From CAZPHU01 sp964419255 (GTDB taxonomy: Bacteria > Fibrobacterota > Chitinivibrionia > Chitinivibrionales > CAYFVL01): 58,087 nt of DNA. This document shows, piece by piece, positions 57,813 to 58,087 of the stretch. The stretch spans positions 1-58,087 of the forward strand of contig CAYQOU010000023.1 of assembly GCA_964419255.1 (NCBI GenBank). The letters run 5' to 3'. The translations under genes and the position numbers were made by a program. Positions within the stretch are counted from its first letter, which is position 1. The number at the start of each line of letters is the position of its first letter. The notes beneath the pieces were generated by a model, which was not told the DNA's origin, made no database searches, and worked only from the letters and a program-made list of their open reading frames with translations.

Positions 57813-58087
57813 ATGAAACACTATTCGAAGGAAGCACGTGGGAGTGTCATTATTCCAGCTCTCATGATCATTTTTGCTGTAGTGCGGGCAATTAGTGCAC
57901 AGGATACGATACCCATTCATATCAACTCCGGTAATCCGGTATATCCTTTCCCCCAGTTTCTTCCCTATTCCAATCAGTCGGGGACTCTGGACAATCTAGC
58001 CACCCGTCCCGGAGATGGTGTCACCCATGCCGAGATGGAGCAGACAATCCGTGATGCCTACCGGATCATGATGAACCGGGCGGAAAA
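57813..58087 (+). CDS. Secreted protein, N-terminal fragment; possibly glycoside hydrolase family 8
   Basis: ATG 57813 has AGG about nine bases upstream, and the frame stays open to the right edge (91 complete codons). A signal peptide (SVIIPALMIIFAVVRAISA, cleaved before QD) shows export. The mature N-terminus reads PVYPFPQFLPYSNQSGTLDN, then RPGDGVTHAEMEQTIRDAYR and IMMNRAE. The block GVTHAEMEQTIRDAYRIMMN resembles the PNGVT...V...W/Y...K region at the start of family 8 glycosidases (endoglucanases, chitosanases, xylanases). The catalytic residues lie beyond the window, so the assignment is tentative. A secreted polysaccharide-degrading enzyme would fit a Fibrobacterota-type host. Confidence 0.5.
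   Translation, partial: MKHYSKEARGSVIIPALMIIFAVVRAISAQDTIPIHINSGNPVYPFPQFLPYSNQSGTLDNLATRPGDGVTHAEMEQTIRDAYRIMMNRAE

Noticed and set aside
1..58087. CRISPR arrays, tRNA or rRNA genes, phage or transposase genes
   Set aside because: No regularly spaced repeats, no tRNA-like T-loop with acceptor stem, no rRNA-like stretch and no integrase or transposase motif was found while reading both strands.

Overview
The window looks like chromosomal DNA of a Gram-negative bacterium of the FCB assemblage, most probably a Fibrobacterota/Chitinivibrionia-type organism. The reasons are the short Bacteroidetes-like ParE/ParC pair, the TolQ/ExbD/AgmX-type motor genes with very large TPR proteins, the SLBB/tyrosine-autokinase polysaccharide export pair, a fused alpha/beta E1 dehydrogenase, and the start of a secreted protein resembling a family 8 glycoside hydrolase at the right edge. 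The taxonomic call is an inference. No rRNA, tRNA, CRISPR array, transposase or phage gene was seen.

Layout. Positions 1-3.6 kb hold a histone H1-like DNA-binding protein with a Lys/Ala repeat tail (minus strand), a rhomboid protease, a protein with a degenerate DnaQ-like domain fused to a GIY-YIG nuclease, and a small Cys-rich protein. From 3.6 to 31.3 kb everything is on the minus strand and is best read as one very long co-directional locus. Its promoter-proximal part (31.3-19.2 kb) encodes a small MerR-like regulator, two outer-membrane-type proteins with coiled-coil tails, two giant TPR proteins (one a lipoprotein with a probable sugar-binding jelly roll), a small secreted protein, and a TolQ/ExbD/ExbD/TonB-like motor. 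The middle part encodes a Wza-like SLBB exporter and a Wzc-like tyrosine autokinase. The distal part (16-3.6 kb) encodes a methyltransferase, nine glycosyltransferases and an O-antigen ligase/polymerase-like membrane protein. Most junctions overlap by a few bases (ATGA or GTGA), which suggests translational coupling. The motor and the polysaccharide genes may form one envelope system, comparable in logic to the Myxococcus Agl/Glt/Nfs machinery working with an exopolysaccharide.

From 31.6 to 38 kb lie housekeeping and small genes: a MerR regulator, the GTPase Der, a coiled-coil/TPR protein, a PPC-domain lipoprotein, MiaA and a MutT-type Nudix hydrolase.

From 38.4 to 49.8 kb (plus strand) comes the most unusual pair. 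A fused alpha/beta 2-oxoacid dehydrogenase E1 is translationally coupled to a protein joining a lipoyl domain to a complete beta-ketoacyl-ACP synthase III. The usual E2 acyltransferase is absent from that protein. This suggests that acyl groups made by E1 pass from the lipoyl arm straight to the KAS III cysteine, priming fatty-acid or polyketide synthesis without acyl-CoA. After RadC follows an apparent operon of a TonB-dependent receptor, a PaaK-like adenylate-forming enzyme, a GT2-DUF2062 fusion and an MMPL exporter.

From 50 to 58 kb lie an Fe-S aldo/keto reductase (minus strand), parE-parC (plus strand), an unrecognised basic protein, and the partial secreted enzyme. Two related imperfect repeats with inverted termini (about 32.2 and 51.4 kb) look like copies of a small non-autonomous element.
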